Assembly: GCA_024449915.1 (NCBI GenBank)
Contig: JAMZAV010001291.1
Coordinates: 124,001-188,000 of the forward strand
Length of the DNA: 64,000 nt
DNA from: Sweltsa coloradensis
Lineage: Eukaryota; Arthropoda; Insecta; Plecoptera; Chloroperlidae
Direction of reading: 5' to 3'
Below are positions 51,201-54,496 of this stretch, piece by piece. Within the stretch, counting starts at the first letter, position 1. Each line of letters opens with the position of its first letter. Made by a program: the position numbers and the translations under genes. The notes below the pieces were generated by a model. It ran no database searches. It had not been told where the DNA came from and saw only the letters and a list, made by a program, of their open reading frames with translations.

Positions 51201-51695
51201 TTCTTGTAAAAGATCTTCATCACTTGAAGATGTATCAGGTGCGCTATTTTGAGCTTGATTTTGTTTTTGAACCCGTGGGCCTACACGTGTTAGTTTTTGC
51301 GAACCTAAAGAATCTCTGTTTAACTTTCTCAGGTTGACAGGTGGGTAGGTTGGCACACATTTCACACGTTTTATCTTCGGAGAAAAATGTTTTCGTGGAA
51401 CTAAGAAACTCTTTAATGTCGAATTGTGCTTAATTGCTAGTTTTCGTAAAAGATCTTCATCACTGTCGATAGGCGTACTACTTGTTGATGCATCAGGTAT
51501 GCCTACTGGAACGCTATTTTGAGGTTTATTTTGTTTTTGAGTCGGAACACGTATTAGTTTTTGCGGACCGGAAGAATCTCTGTTTAACCTTCTCAACTTC
51601 TTGACTTTTCTGCCATCTTTTAAAGTTACCACATTAGAACGGGGATCAGTCCAGTATTCACTTTCACAAACACTACTATCGTCGGAGTCATCCAT
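4236..51695 (-). CDS. Rap1-type double-Myb protein, 14 coding exons, 1499 aa
   Basis: Joined exons: 51695-49222, 45666-45586, 45508-45395, 42280-42104, 41946-41767, 41608-41429, 36544-36377, 32148-31981, 26729-26493, 12583-12458, 11992-11927, 7358-7134, 6011-5836, 4363-4236. All junctions are GT/AG, codon phase matches at every join and no stop interrupts the 4500-nt frame. ATG at 51695 is directly preceded by an in-frame TGA. Residues 1-824 are disordered and charged; about 890-1068 hold a triplicated module with SUMO-interaction-like motifs; 1327-1387 and 1416-1476 are two ungapped Rap1-type Myb domains sharing PGRTWQSL. Rap1 proteins sit at telomeres in the shelterin complex, so a telomere or chromatin role is inferred. 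No BRCT or RCT domain is visible. Orthology to TERF2IP is not proven. Weakest points are the exon 10 acceptor and possible unseen small exons. Confidence 0.78.
4364..4657. other. Intron 13, left part
   Basis: Plain AT-rich intron sequence with no feature seen. The rest of this intron is the Helentron-like copy at 4658-5411 and a short unassigned stretch to 5835. Confidence 0.6.
4658..5411 (-). mobile_element. Helentron-like repeat (family A), copy 2
   Basis: Full-length copy with the same termini and two internal units of about 175 bp as the 3262 copy, lying alone inside intron 13. Left flank A before CTAGG, right end CTCATCCAA. The short frame it contains is a chance frame across the poly-A tract. 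Confidence 0.62.
5412..5835. other. Intron 13, right part
   Basis: No repeat with visible ends and no RNA gene seen. The exon 13 frame runs on into the start of this stretch and reaches a TAG about 130 bases beyond the donor, so retention of this intron would truncate the second Myb domain. Confidence 0.5.
5836..6011 (-). CDS. Exon 13: first part of second Myb domain
   Basis: Acceptor atcgttgcag, donor CCAG/GTCAGT. It encodes a basic Ser/Arg linker (SRGSRRSSSQHRHPS) and then helices 1 and 2 of the second Myb domain, with YYTHSENKLLLNYLLK, the Gly-Gly turn in AVGGNNVW and EELKVVPG. The intron splits the domain in the glycine before RTWQSL. The first Myb domain has no intron at this place, so the two copies differ in gene structure. 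Confidence 0.8.
6012..7133. other. Intron 12
   Basis: AT-rich intron. Around 6030-6170 and 6660-6720 are simple A/T tracts. About 6725-6930 (plus strand) resembles the 3' end of a LINE of the kind seen at 54355: gaagacctctagacag, then a purine-rich tract. The words near 6200-6260 (gttattttggtgg, tacttccgtg) recur near 11170-11210. Confidence 0.45.
7134..7358 (-). CDS. Exon 12: first Rap1-type Myb domain
   Basis: Acceptor ttatatttacag, donor AAGGG/GTAAGT, phase 2 in and out. It encodes a complete Myb domain in one exon: helix 1 FYSDKERRNIVAYIV, the middle SFWEGMANDRICPG, and helix 3 RTWQSLKEHFHKTIMNNI, then KKYVTVEEFTKLKKG. It aligns without gaps to the second Myb domain over at least 50 positions. 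The conserved Trp pair (FW and TW) and WQSLK match vertebrate RAP1 Myb. This is the strongest evidence for the gene's identity. Confidence 0.85.
7618..8449. mobile_element. Tigger/pogo-like MITE, copy 1
   Basis: Left end CAGTAAGACCTC after TA; right end gaggtcttactg, inverted. The right TA is mutated to CA. The interior (purine/pyrimidine tract at 8095-8165, word gcatgacattcagatgtaaagaa) is shared in the opposite direction with the element at 30193-30956. Non-coding; the short frame at 8135-8371 is a chance frame. Confidence 0.72.
8607..8990 (-). mobile_element. 5S rRNA-derived SINE (SINE3-like), copy 1
   Basis: On the minus strand the head reads cacttcgaacaccgaagttaa-like 5S sequence with gcagaatcgggcgtggtcat and gtagagtgggtgaccgc, matching the internal Pol III promoter boxes A and C of animal 5S rRNA. 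The body runs to a tail containing tccaatcaatcaa. Two more copies are at 54497-54848 and 55624-56028. Confidence 0.78.
8991..9275. other. Intron 11 spacer
   Basis: Short AT-rich spacer; nothing recognised. Confidence 0.5.
9477..10051 (+). mobile_element. Helentron-like repeat (family A), copy 3
   Basis: Plus-strand copy starting TTGGATGAGCAAAGCAAAG and ending gcgttttcctgg, where CTAG has mutated to CTGG. Only one internal unit of about 175 bp is present, against two in other copies. Confidence 0.58.
10152..11020. mobile_element. Harbinger-like foldback element
   Basis: Termini GGCTCATTCATAACCAACTT and its inverted partner aagttggttgtgaatggccc; flanks are TTA on both sides (one extra T on the right), as for PIF/Harbinger 3-bp TTA targets. 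The sub-terminal sequence is rich in short repeats of ttaagttagct. No transposase frame. Superfamily is inferred from the ends only. Confidence 0.55.
11433..11873. mobile_element. hAT MITE, 441 bp (CGGGTACC family)
   Basis: Ends TAGGGATGACATCGGG and cccgatgtcatcacta with an exact 8-bp target duplication GTATTTGT (11425-11432, 11874-11881). Sub-terminal repeats of gggtacccgactcc and gagtcgactcc. Same family as 29276-29705 and 61163-61903. The frames across it are spurious. Confidence 0.85.
11927..11992 (-). CDS. Exon 11: 22-residue linker
   Basis: Acceptor gttttctttcag with a good pyrimidine tract, donor AACCAG/GTAAGA. Its 66 nt are open in the phase set by its neighbours, giving NNSSQERVDLPIIATISH and then PAT. 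No domain. It joins the acidic exon 10 to the first Myb domain. Being only 66 nt it rests on splice sites and phase alone. Confidence 0.65.
12458..12583 (-). CDS. Exon 10: acidic linker
   Basis: Donor GGAAG/GTGAGA is strong. The protein is SerGluAsp-rich, including FHNSSSDEIFSIKDTSSETD, in the frame that leads correctly into exon 11. The acceptor is uncertain: the site after tttcaag (start 12583) keeps the phase from exon 9, while the site with the better pyrimidine tract, tgtttcag (start 12608), would need one nucleotide of carry instead of two. I chose 12583 for phase. Confidence 0.6.
12609..14127. other. Intron 9, right-hand part
   Basis: No element with visible ends. It has CA/GT-type short repeats near 12680-12720. 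A frame at 13616-13912 on the minus strand is open but has no acceptor and no matching phase. About 13185-13290 resembles the purine-rich 3' LINE remnants seen near 6800 and 28500. Confidence 0.45.
14238..16113. mobile_element. TA-flanked TIR element inside Helentron-like copy 4
   Basis: Ends GAGTAGGATTCA and tgattcctactc, inverted, each next to TA, so Tc1/mariner-type targeting is likely. The host element's sequence resumes directly on the other side, which fixes both ends. About 1.88 kb, with no intact transposase, a G-run at 14641-14658 and many TAGGCCTA words. It holds the element at 15072-15593. Confidence 0.62.
15072..15593. mobile_element. Harbinger-like MITE, 522 bp
   Basis: Ends GGACGTGTCTGA and TCAGACACGTCC flanked by TTA on both sides (15069-15071, 15594-15596). 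Sub-terminal arrays of tctcagtctcattctc on the left are inverted on the right as gagaatgagaatgagactgag. Third layer of the nest at 14.1-16.8 kb. Confidence 0.68.
16790..18230. other. Intron 9 spacer with a two-copy repeat
   Basis: Mostly unassigned. A direct repeat of about 90-100 bp occurs at about 16931-17025 and 17066-17155 (catgtctcttgatataa, ttgagtaaagaaa). A G-run lies at 18029-18046. Confidence 0.45.
18231..20547. repeat. Large palindrome, 2.3 kb, arms about 1.1 kb
   Basis: The left arm starting TAGTCCGTGGAACAAGC is inverted at the right end as gcttgttccacggacta, and the arms stay alignable almost to the centre near 19400: for example acaagatggccgccaaaat at 18370 against attttggcggccatcttgt at 20383, and ccacattgtgttaatttta on the right against its complement on the left. 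Flanked by TAT on both sides. No open frame. It is either a foldback transposon or two inverted copies of one element. The arms are very rich in taattaattaatt. Confidence 0.78.
20662..21671 (+). mobile_element. Helentron-like repeat (family A), copy 5
   Basis: Starts TTGGATGAGCGAAGCGAAG, has a long T tract, the conserved 5' block, two 175-bp units, sub-terminal gctcatcca and end ttagcgttttCCTAG plus T. The first unit is split by a piggyBac-type MITE at 21001-21237. Confidence 0.63.
21001..21237. mobile_element. piggyBac-type MITE, 237 bp
   Basis: TTAA on both sides (20997-21000, 21238-21241) and ends CCCTTTTCGGTCG and cgacccgaaaggg. TTAA targets and CCC starts are typical of piggyBac. Removing it restores the word acattaaggtaatggtgatg of the host repeat exactly, so the ends are certain. 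Near the left end is a small palindrome gtcggctgtcagccgac. Confidence 0.85.
21672..22546. other. Intron 9 spacer
   Basis: No repeat ends or gene recognised. Short frames at 22096-22518 have no splice context. Confidence 0.45.
22547..22749. repeat. Foldback repeat, 203 bp
   Basis: ACTAATTT at the left is inverted as aaattagt at the right, and the arms stay complementary for about 90 bases through atatatgagatcagcaact and its partner. It can form one long hairpin. Confidence 0.72.
22750..23666. other. Intron 9 spacer
   Basis: Unassigned. On the minus strand an exon-like stretch starts after ttagttatag at 23447 and is open to about 23330, but no consensus donor follows; see rejected items. Confidence 0.4.
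24256..25658 (-). mobile_element. Helentron-like repeat (family A), inner copy 7
   Basis: Minus-strand full copy (CTAGG at the left, CTCATCCAA at the right) inside copy 6, preceded by A and followed by T. Its own second unit is interrupted at 24714-25358 by a sequence starting with a taag array. Confidence 0.6.
24714..25358 (-). mobile_element. Probable LINE 3' end with (ACTT)n tail
   Basis: Inserted in Helentron-like copy 7 after tccatgtgaaat. The left edge is five copies of taag, which on the minus strand is an (actt) tail after a 3' UTR-like stretch. Non-LTR elements often end in short tandem tails. There is no coding sequence, so the assignment is tentative. Confidence 0.4.
25826..26492. 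other. Intron 9, left part
   Basis: No repeat ends seen. The G+C-rich segment 25850-26110 stands out from its AT-rich surroundings and has open frames on both strands, but no splice sites of matching phase. Confidence 0.4.
26493..26729 (-). CDS. Exon 9: Ser/Asp-rich module with internal duplication
   Basis: Acceptor atctatttcag, donor CCAAG/GTGAGA, phase 2 in and out, 237 nt. It encodes SSKKRQETSVSTFG and then two copies of a 24-residue unit, HSKPSTSRDGNHLDK, followed by SSASGGDGV or NSASDAQ, then a charged end KDTDRSVDDRIHKQP. The two units are nearly identical at the DNA level, so the duplication is recent. Exon 8 has a related stretch, KPSGSKESNHLNKNS. Confidence 0.75.
27370..29215 (+). 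pseudogene. LINE reverse transcriptase relic, 3' half
   Basis: Before the MITE the frame gives EMFADDANIIAIAND, the FADD active-site motif of reverse transcriptase. After it, ISEIKIANATEWFNDNELLL and LIIDSKLKWHEHIKVLIKK follow, then YGIEFWGC with frameshifts. The C-terminal end is at 28634-28945, with HTHDKRLKNNIHV and RFKYSVKKFLIAKAYYSINE. The element ends in a poly-A run near 29215. Stops and frameshifts make it dead. The layout matches LINEs of the CR1/Jockey-like type; the clade is inferred. Confidence 0.72.
27490..27989. mobile_element. hAT MITE, 500 bp, inside the LINE
   Basis: Exact 8-bp duplication CCAATGAC at 27482-27489 and 27990-27997. Ends TAGAGCCCCGC and cttgcccctac share only about ten positions. 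Removing it joins the reverse-transcriptase frame from IAND to the next residues, which confirms both borders. Confidence 0.78.
29276..29705. mobile_element. hAT MITE, 430 bp (CGGGTACC family)
   Basis: Ends TAGCGACGACATCGGGTACC and gatgtcatcacta; flanks ACCTAGTT and ACTTAGTT are an 8-bp target duplication with one mismatch. Same family as 11433 and 61163. Confidence 0.75.
30193..30956. mobile_element. Tigger/pogo-like MITE, copy 2
   Basis: CAGTAAGACCTCG after TA at the left; gaggttttactg before TA at the right. The interior is shared with 7618-8449 in the opposite direction, including the purine-rich run near 30480. A short word, gatgtcatcacta, at 30787 matches the end of the CGGGTACC hAT family. 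No transposase. Confidence 0.75.
30957..31980. other. Intron 8
   Basis: AT-rich, with A-runs near 31550. No element ends or gene recognised. Confidence 0.45.
31981..32148 (-). CDS. Exon 8: lysine-rich module
   Basis: Acceptor ttctatttttcag, donor GACAG/GTGAGA, 168 nt, phase 2. Encodes FKKQQQILASWLDIKKPSG, then KESNHLNKNSKPNAS and a lysine/aspartate-rich end (DDKINKKQKDNNDRDGDD). It has the same length and phase as exon 7 and resembles exon 9 in the middle. No known domain; charge and composition suggest disorder and a nuclear location. Confidence 0.75.
32149..32770. other. Intron 7 right part
   Basis: No feature recognised except a small inverted word near 32690-32730 (acgccgtctggat, atccagacggtgt). 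Confidence 0.4.
32815..35100 (+). pseudogene. LINE with broken reverse transcriptase
   Basis: Reverse-transcriptase blocks appear in order: AGIDDLSIIVIKKCINELAE, FPKALKISKIIPIFKKGSK, NYRPISILPAASKILETLIF, QNGFRRGKSTSDTI, FCDLTKAFDCVDH (catalytic Asp), then after a frameshift a GPLFFIIFINDLPDN block, and AELFADDFTTSV (catalytic pair). A thumb-like region and HTHNTRQKHDLHLSQ follow. The 3' UTR ends in repeated gaaatt near 35100. At least three frameshifts and no endonuclease domain. The 3' UTR words tggactacacggtgaaaac and attgttatttgttg recur at 46975-47035. It belongs to the CR1/Jockey-like group by motif style. Confidence 0.82.
34672..34843. mobile_element. Tigger-like MITE in the LINE 3' UTR, 172 bp
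   Basis: CAGTGAAACCTCTATCCATA after TA, ending tgcatagaggtttcactg before TA. The inner word gatccatagttttt is repeated. The ends resemble those of the 7618 and 30193 elements. Confidence 0.72.
35160..35440 (+). pseudogene. hAT transposase C-terminal relic (dimerisation region)
   Basis: The frame reads EQEALIDLSNDSTLSLEF, then SLPQFWLNRKQEFPQLL, MRVILPFATSYV, a small frameshift, then TGFSALAAVKTKYRKN. The pattern FW..., LPF.TSY...FS.L..IK.K.R is the C-terminal dimerisation block of ZBED-like hAT transposases. No start and no upstream domain. Confidence 0.72.
35441..36376. other. Intron 7 left part
   Basis: Unassigned AT-rich intron. About 36120-36220 is rich in atcaatcaatca. Confidence 0.45.
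36377..36544 (-). CDS. Exon 7: basic module
   Basis: Acceptor after attgtttcag, donor TATG/GTAAGA, 168 nt, phase 2. Encodes YRPKHKMSRKKHQASRSRLE, then EEQTSKSKEDNPRSNV and ANRDTDREADINRDKR. The KMSRKK-like basic patch could be a nuclear localisation signal. Same length and phase as exon 8, and the DTDR/D.I pattern recurs in exon 9, pointing to exon duplication. Confidence 0.75.
36545..37175. other. Intron 6 with microsatellite
   Basis: Unassigned apart from an attaatta run at 36550-36572 and the trinucleotide array at about 37049-37106 (taa/ata repeated). Confidence 0.6.
37176..37248 (-). tRNA. tRNA-like gene, anticodon GTT (Asn), Lys-like body
   Basis: An exact 73-nt class I cloverleaf: acceptor GTCCCGG/TCGGGGC all paired with two wobbles, D arm TAGCTTAATTGGTAGAGC, T arm CTGGG TTCGAAC CCCAG perfect, discriminator A. 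The anticodon loop is ACGTTAA, giving anticodon GTT, but position 33 is C instead of the near-universal U, and the first anticodon-stem pair is A-G. The D and T arms resemble tRNA-Lys more than tRNA-Asn. TTTTT follows three bases downstream. The inverted words atagcagtt and aactgctat flank it. Either a tRNA gene with mutations or the core of a tRNA-derived repeat. Confidence 0.6.
37270..38154. other. Intron 6 with a two-copy dispersed repeat
   Basis: About 37590-37760 (ttgatctttggttggttatcg, gggcctacagggttggctt) recurs at about 40285-40440 in the same direction. Nothing else recognised. Confidence 0.5.
38155..38245 (-). CDS. Candidate alternative terminal exon
   Basis: Acceptor ctgtatttag and, in the phase left by exon 6, an open frame PDDNKPGSDMEVQHSDND, then CQSDSQIKIIS and a TAA stop. 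It has no usable donor. Splicing exon 6 to it would give a 1098-residue form without either Myb domain. It may equally be a decayed copy of the exon 7-9 family. No AATAAA was seen nearby. Confidence 0.35.
38377..38593. repeat. Foldback MITE, 217 bp, arms about 50 bp
   Basis: TTTAGATTGGAGAAGGGTTG and about 30 further bases are inverted exactly at the right (caacccttctccaatctaaa). No clear target duplication. Non-coding. Confidence 0.75.
38755..38965. repeat. Decayed tRNA-core repeat
   Basis: It shares the words actacaattcagaagttaaa and gggagtgtttcccga with the copies at 2005 and 57911. The core, tctcggtggtctaaggcacc through ggtttcgtagccc, is a degraded tRNA-like sequence that no longer folds fully. 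Confidence 0.55.
38966..39547. other. Intron 6 spacer
   Basis: AT-rich; nothing recognised. Confidence 0.45.
39548..40179. mobile_element. piggyBac-type MITE, 632 bp
   Basis: TTAA at 39544-39547 and 40180-40183. The 16-bp ends CCCTCCGTCACTCGCG and cgcgagtgacggaggg are perfect inverted repeats, and gtggggtttc/gaaacccc words repeat inside. No transposase. Family differs from the 21001 element. Confidence 0.87.
40184..41428. other. Intron 6 left of the triplicated exons
   Basis: Contains the second copy of the 37590 repeat (40285-40440). The G+C-rich stretch at about 40660-40960 has no supported gene. Confidence 0.45.
41429..41608 (-). CDS. Exon 6: third copy of the SIM-like exon
   Basis: Acceptor ttttcttgtag, donor GAAAG/GTGAGT, 180 nt, phase 2. 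Encodes SNDVGEEARLGSTSD, then HEPITDEHCV and PESPDIILLSSDSDGY, ending QQLE. DIILLSSDSD has the layout of a SUMO-interaction motif: a short hydrophobic run followed by Ser and Asp. Nearly identical to exon 5 in coding and flanking intron sequence. Confidence 0.78.
41767..41946 (-). CDS. Exon 5: second copy of the SIM-like exon
   Basis: Same splice sites and length as exon 6, 180 nt. Encodes PKDVGEEARSGSTSD, HRPEPITDEHCV and PESPDIILLSSDSDTY. The DNA unit, exon plus about 158 bases of intron, repeats at a period of about 338 bp. Confidence 0.78.
42104..42280 (-). CDS. Exon 4: first copy of the SIM-like exon
   Basis: 177 nt, the most diverged of the three. Encodes PNDVGEEARSGSTSDT, PHEPITDEHYVY and PESPDFVLSSDSDTY, with one residue fewer in the hydrophobic run (DFVLSSDSD). 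Joins exon 3 in phase through a lysine codon. Confidence 0.78.
42461..42966. repeat. Foldback MITE, about 505 bp
   Basis: CCATTTACACTTCGGCGA at the left is inverted as tcgccgaagtgtaaatgg at the right, with TA just outside both ends. The region near 330 carries a related end. Confidence 0.68.
42967..43547. other. Intron 3 spacer
   Basis: AT-rich; nothing recognised. Confidence 0.45.
43548..44078. mobile_element. Tc1/mariner-type MITE, 531 bp, copy 1
   Basis: TAGGTGGAACCAGATAAG at the left, cttatctggttcaaccta at the right, TA on both sides. A second copy lies inverted at 54965-55500 and is alignable throughout, which supports these borders. Non-coding. Confidence 0.75.
44079..44658. other. 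Spacer with a weak tRNA-like sequence
   Basis: Around 44424-44510 (plus strand) is a tRNA-like stretch with gggttcgatgccc-type T arm words, terminal ctagcggg/cccgttag complementarity and TTTTTT after it. I could not complete a cloverleaf, so no tRNA is called. Confidence 0.35.
44659..44735 (-). mobile_element. Helentron-like 3' end fragment
   Basis: Minus strand ends gcgtttCCTAG before T, with cgcgtc and a gctcgcttatc word that stands for the sub-terminal gctcatcc. Only about 75 bases remain. Confidence 0.4.
44740..45146 (+). pseudogene. LINE 3' end
   Basis: Translates as LLPSNIKEIEDIDKFKSSLK, then SYLIGKAYYQVDDYVQEHKF and a stop, closely like the C-terminal end of the LINEs at 28634 and 34300. 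Ends in a taaataaa tail. Confidence 0.68.
45148..45345. repeat. Trinucleotide microsatellite (CTA/TAC)n
   Basis: Imperfect tac array with interruptions, then a second short piece with an A-run. The poly-serine frame on the minus strand is only this array. Confidence 0.85.
45395..45508 (-). CDS. Exon 3: Ser/Pro-rich linker
   Basis: Acceptor gatttcgtag, donor CCGAA/GTGAGT, 114 nt, phase 2. Encodes LFVRFGDRQTSRSTPAEP, then VVPQFSVSVTYAASHEHVP. No known domain. Confidence 0.72.
45586..45666 (-). CDS. Exon 2: short exon with a SUMO acceptor-like site
   Basis: Acceptor aaatttacag, donor CCACG/GTAGGT, 81 nt, phase 2. Encodes LIDGSLTMDSVKQEPLSDN, then KTSSRSP. VKQE fits the SUMO acceptor consensus (hydrophobic-Lys-x-Glu), notable beside the SIM-like exons. 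Confidence 0.72.
45667..47068. other. Intron 1, left part
   Basis: Two LINE 3' tails: about 46300-46430 on the minus strand, ending in repeated atcaa (plus-strand ttgatttgatt), and about 46960-47060 on the plus strand with the words of the 32815 LINE 3' UTR. TAGGCCTA words are frequent. No gene seen. Confidence 0.5.
47155..48519. mobile_element. TA-flanked transposon, pogo-like, 1365 bp
   Basis: GGGGAGATTGGGGTAAT at the left and attaccccaatctcccc at the right, with TA outside both. Words like ggggcaataag and ttattacccc recur inside. It holds the minus-strand frame at 47762-48040. Superfamily is inferred from TA targets and that frame. Confidence 0.7.
47762..48040 (-). pseudogene. Fragment of a transposase-associated frame
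   Basis: 92 residues with GRVIRIHNHQPLEIEVKFLE, RRGNIFAWPLRDDFDII and LFLGPIKLIGITKFNLEPNP. The FxWP...D motif resembles C-terminal tails of invertebrate transposon proteins, but I cannot name the family. No catalytic motif. Possibly a remnant of the element's own protein. Confidence 0.4.
48653..49221. other. Intron 1, right part
   Basis: Starts with the donor of exon 1 (CAG/GTATGA at 49221). No other feature seen. Confidence 0.55.
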
Positions 51696-51738
51696 TCAGG
51701 TGCGATAGGCCCACGCATAGGCCGACTTCAAACACTAT
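49222..51738 (-). CDS. Exon 1 (first coding): long disordered N-terminal region
   Basis: Acceptor cttgttttcag makes this an internal exon starting at 51738, with 43 bases of 5' UTR before ATG at 51695; donor TACAG/GTATGA at 49222. It encodes 824 residues, rich in Ser, Asp, Glu and Lys. Near the N-terminus a block of about 80 residues is duplicated (LNRDS.G.QKL, then SDEDLL and KHNS). Later the block SNSSSLEALSHPTN occurs twice, and LETVIE...VNDNGE.EEQ is duplicated. A basic patch, KTKRKKRRGRRPS, could be a nuclear signal or AT-hook-like. DIVDISSSSFDSSVD and DVIEISP are SIM-like. No known folded domain. Confidence 0.82.
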
Positions 51739-51986
51739 CTGAAAACAAGAAAGACAAAATTAAGAAACACAGTAGGGCATAGGCCTATACCTAAATATCA
51801 CTGAGTTGTGCTTGTGCATGATAACATTTTTAAGTAGTTTAGGCCTGCCAAAATGTAACAAAGATCATAATTAAGTAGAGATACGTGAAAATAGTGTTTT
51901 ATGAATAGATGCAACAAAGCGCTATTTTTTCACTTAAAAGTTAAAACTTTAGTTTTCCGGTCTTATTTTATTTAATTTTCATATTA
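51739..51986. other. Intron upstream of the first coding exon
   Basis: The first non-coding exon and promoter must lie further right; I could not locate them. The word agtagagatacgt near 51877 resembles the start of the 1655 hAT MITE. Confidence 0.45.
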
Positions 51987-52270
51987 TTGGATGAGCGTAG
52001 CGAAGATTCCATTTCACTATAGTGGAGAAAAAAATCCGGAATGTTTTTTCTTTTTTCTTTTTTTCTTTTTGTATTTTATGTGTTTGTTAACATGATTCCG
52101 GCTAAACCAATACTCCAATTGCAATGAAATCTTCTGGAGGCCTTCGAAATCTCTGAACTTAGAACTGCCACGTTTTTGAGCGCAATCGAAAAATTATTTC
52201 TCATGAAAATCGCAATTTTACGATTTTTTAAAAATTTCTTCGACTTATAACTACATGCTTTATCCGATTT

Positions 52271-52894
52271 TTGGATGAGCGTAGCGAGCGAAGCGAAGAT
52301 TCCATTTCACTACACTGGAGAAAAAAATCCGCGATGTTTTTTTTTTTTTTTTTTTTCTTTTTTTTTCTGTTTGTATTATTGTGTGTTTGTTAACACGATT
52401 CCGGCTAAACCGATACTCCAATTGCAATGAAATTTTATGGAGACCTTCGAAATCTCTGAACTTAGAACTGCCACGTTTTTGAGCGCAATCGGAAAATTAT
52501 TTCTCATGAAAATCGCCATTTTACAGGTTTTTTCTTTTTTAAAAAAGTCTTTGACTTATAACACCTACATGCTTTATCCTATTGTAATGAATTTTTTACA
52601 GAACCTTAATTTTATGAATTAATATATTTTTGTAAAATTTGAGCGCAATCGAATAATTATTTCTTATGAAAATTGCAATTTTACGATTTTTTTTCTTTTT
52701 TTAAAAATACGATTCATAAAAAAATTAAAAAATATGTTAATTTTGTATTTTTTTTAATTTAATTTAAAAAAATTATTCGACTTTGTAATAATTTTGTCAC
52801 AGAACAACAGAAAATCCTCATAACACAATCATGGCAGCTCAATGCACCAATTACGCTCATCCAACAACGCGGCGGGACTTGAGCGTTTTCCTAG
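52271..52894 (+). mobile_element. Helentron-like family B, inner copy 1
   Basis: TTGGATGAGCGTAGCGAGCG to gcgttttCCTAG plus T, with sub-terminal cgctcatcca. Flanks rejoin as atccgatt and taatgatt of the outer element. Confidence 0.6.
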
Positions 52895-53008
52895 TAATGA
52901 TTATTTCACAGAACCTTAATTTTATGAATTAAGATATTCCTGTGAAATTTGAGCGCAATCTAAAAATTATTTCTCATGAAAATCAAAATTTTAGTTTTTT
53001 TTTTCTTT

Positions 53009-53774
53009 TTGGATGAGCGTAGCGAGCGAAGCGAAGATTCCATTTCACTACACTGGAGAAAAAAATCCGGAATGTTTTTTTTTTCTTTCTATTTTTTTTT
53101 GTATTTTTGTGTGTTTGTTAACACGATTCCGGCTGAACCGATACTCCGATTGCGATGAAATTTTATGGAGGCCTTTGAAATCTCTGAACTTAACTGCCAC
53201 GTTTTTGAGCGCAATCGGGAAATTTTTTCTCATAAAAAACGCAATTTTACGATTTTTTTTCGATTTAAAAAAAAAATCTTTGACTTATAACACCTACATG
53301 CTTCATCCGATTGTAATTATTTTTTTTACAGAACCTTAATTTTATGAATTAAGATATTCGTGTGAAATTTTAGCGTAATCGAAAAATTATTTCTCATGAA
53401 AATCGAAATTTTACGGGTTTTTTCTTTTTTAAAACAATTCTTTGACTTATAACACCTACATGCTTAATCCTGATTAAGATTATTTTTTCACAGAACCTTA
53501 GTTTCATGAATTAATATATTCGTGTAAAATTTGAGCGCAATCGAATAATTATTTCTTATGAAAATTGCAATTTTACGATTTTTTTCTTTTTTAAAAATTA
53601 CGATTAATTAAAAAAATTAAGTTAATTATTTATTTAATTTAATTTAATTAAAAAAAATCTTCGACTAAGTAATGATTTTTTCACAGAACAACCGAAAATC
53701 CGCGTAACACATGGCAGCTCAATGCACCAATTACGCTCATCCAACAACGCGGCGGGACTTAAGCGTTTTCCTAG
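53009..53774 (+). mobile_element. Helentron-like family B, inner copy 2
   Basis: TTGGATGAGCGTAGCGAGCG to aagcgttttCCTAG plus T. It holds two versions of the cttataacacctacatgc unit. Inserted in a T-run of the outer element. Confidence 0.6.
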
Positions 53775-54128
53775 TTTAAAACAATTCTTTGACTTATAAC
53801 ACCTACATGCTTTATCCTATTGTAATGATTTTTTCACAGAACCTTAATTTTATGAATTAATATATTCGTGTGAAATTTTAGCGCAATCGAATAATTATTT
53901 CTTATGAAAATCGCAATTTTACAATTTTTACTTTTTTTAAAATTGCGATTATAATTTTAAAAAATAAAAAATTTAGTTCATTTTTTATTTAATTTAATTT
54001 AAAATCTTCAACTAAGTAATGATTTTTTCACAGAACAACAGAAAATCCGCATAACACATGGCAGCTCAATGCACCAATTACGCTCATCCCAACAACGCGC
54101 CTGAAAAAGTGTTTGCGAAGCTTCCTAG

Positions 54129-54354
54129 TCTATAATTTGTTTACACATATTTATATTCAGTTTATATTAATTAAACTTTGATAACCAAATTTCAAATTAA
54201 AAATATGAAAAAAGTTCATACCCAAGGTTTTGAAGGCGGGCAAAAAATAGATGCTACAAAACGCTATAAAATGACATTTGAAAATGCTATATTCAGGTAC
54301 GTATAATTATAAGTTATAAGACTGTAAGACCTTTAAGCAGGGTTGGGTCAGAAG
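54129..54354. other. Spacer
   Basis: Short AT-rich spacer with no recognised feature. Confidence 0.5.
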
Positions 54355-54496
54355 TCAGAACCACCAGCAAATTAGAGATAAGACAATTTTATAAAGTGGT
54401 TTGGGATATGGTATTGGACATTTCAGGTAAGAGACCAAGGGGCAGACCACAACAGCGATGGCAGGATAATGTGAGAAAAGATGTGGAACAACGAGA
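54355..54496 (+). pseudogene. LINE protein C-terminal end
   Basis: Open frame TTSKLEIRQFYKVVWDMV, then KRPRGRPQQRWQDNVRKD and VEQRE. GRP..RW.D.V..D is the usual C-terminal end of a group of non-LTR retrotransposon proteins. The 5S SINE starts directly after it. Confidence 0.62.

Larger units (their letters stand above)
51987..54128 (+). mobile_element. Helentron-like family B, outer element of a three-layer nest
   Basis: Starts TTGGATGAGCGTAGCGAAG and ends tgtttgcgaagcttCCTAG before T. The 5' block differs from family A (ccatttcactatagtggag, gattccggctaaacc), but the termini agree. It is split at 52271 and 53009 by two more elements of its own family. The pieces join in the order found in the uninterrupted inner copies. 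Internal units have the words cttataacacctacatgc and cacagaaccttaattttatg. Confidence 0.6.

Noticed and set aside
49285..51337. Plus-strand open frames of 180, 149 and 69 residues
   Set aside because: They are antisense to the long exon 1 and have no splice context or recognisable similarity.
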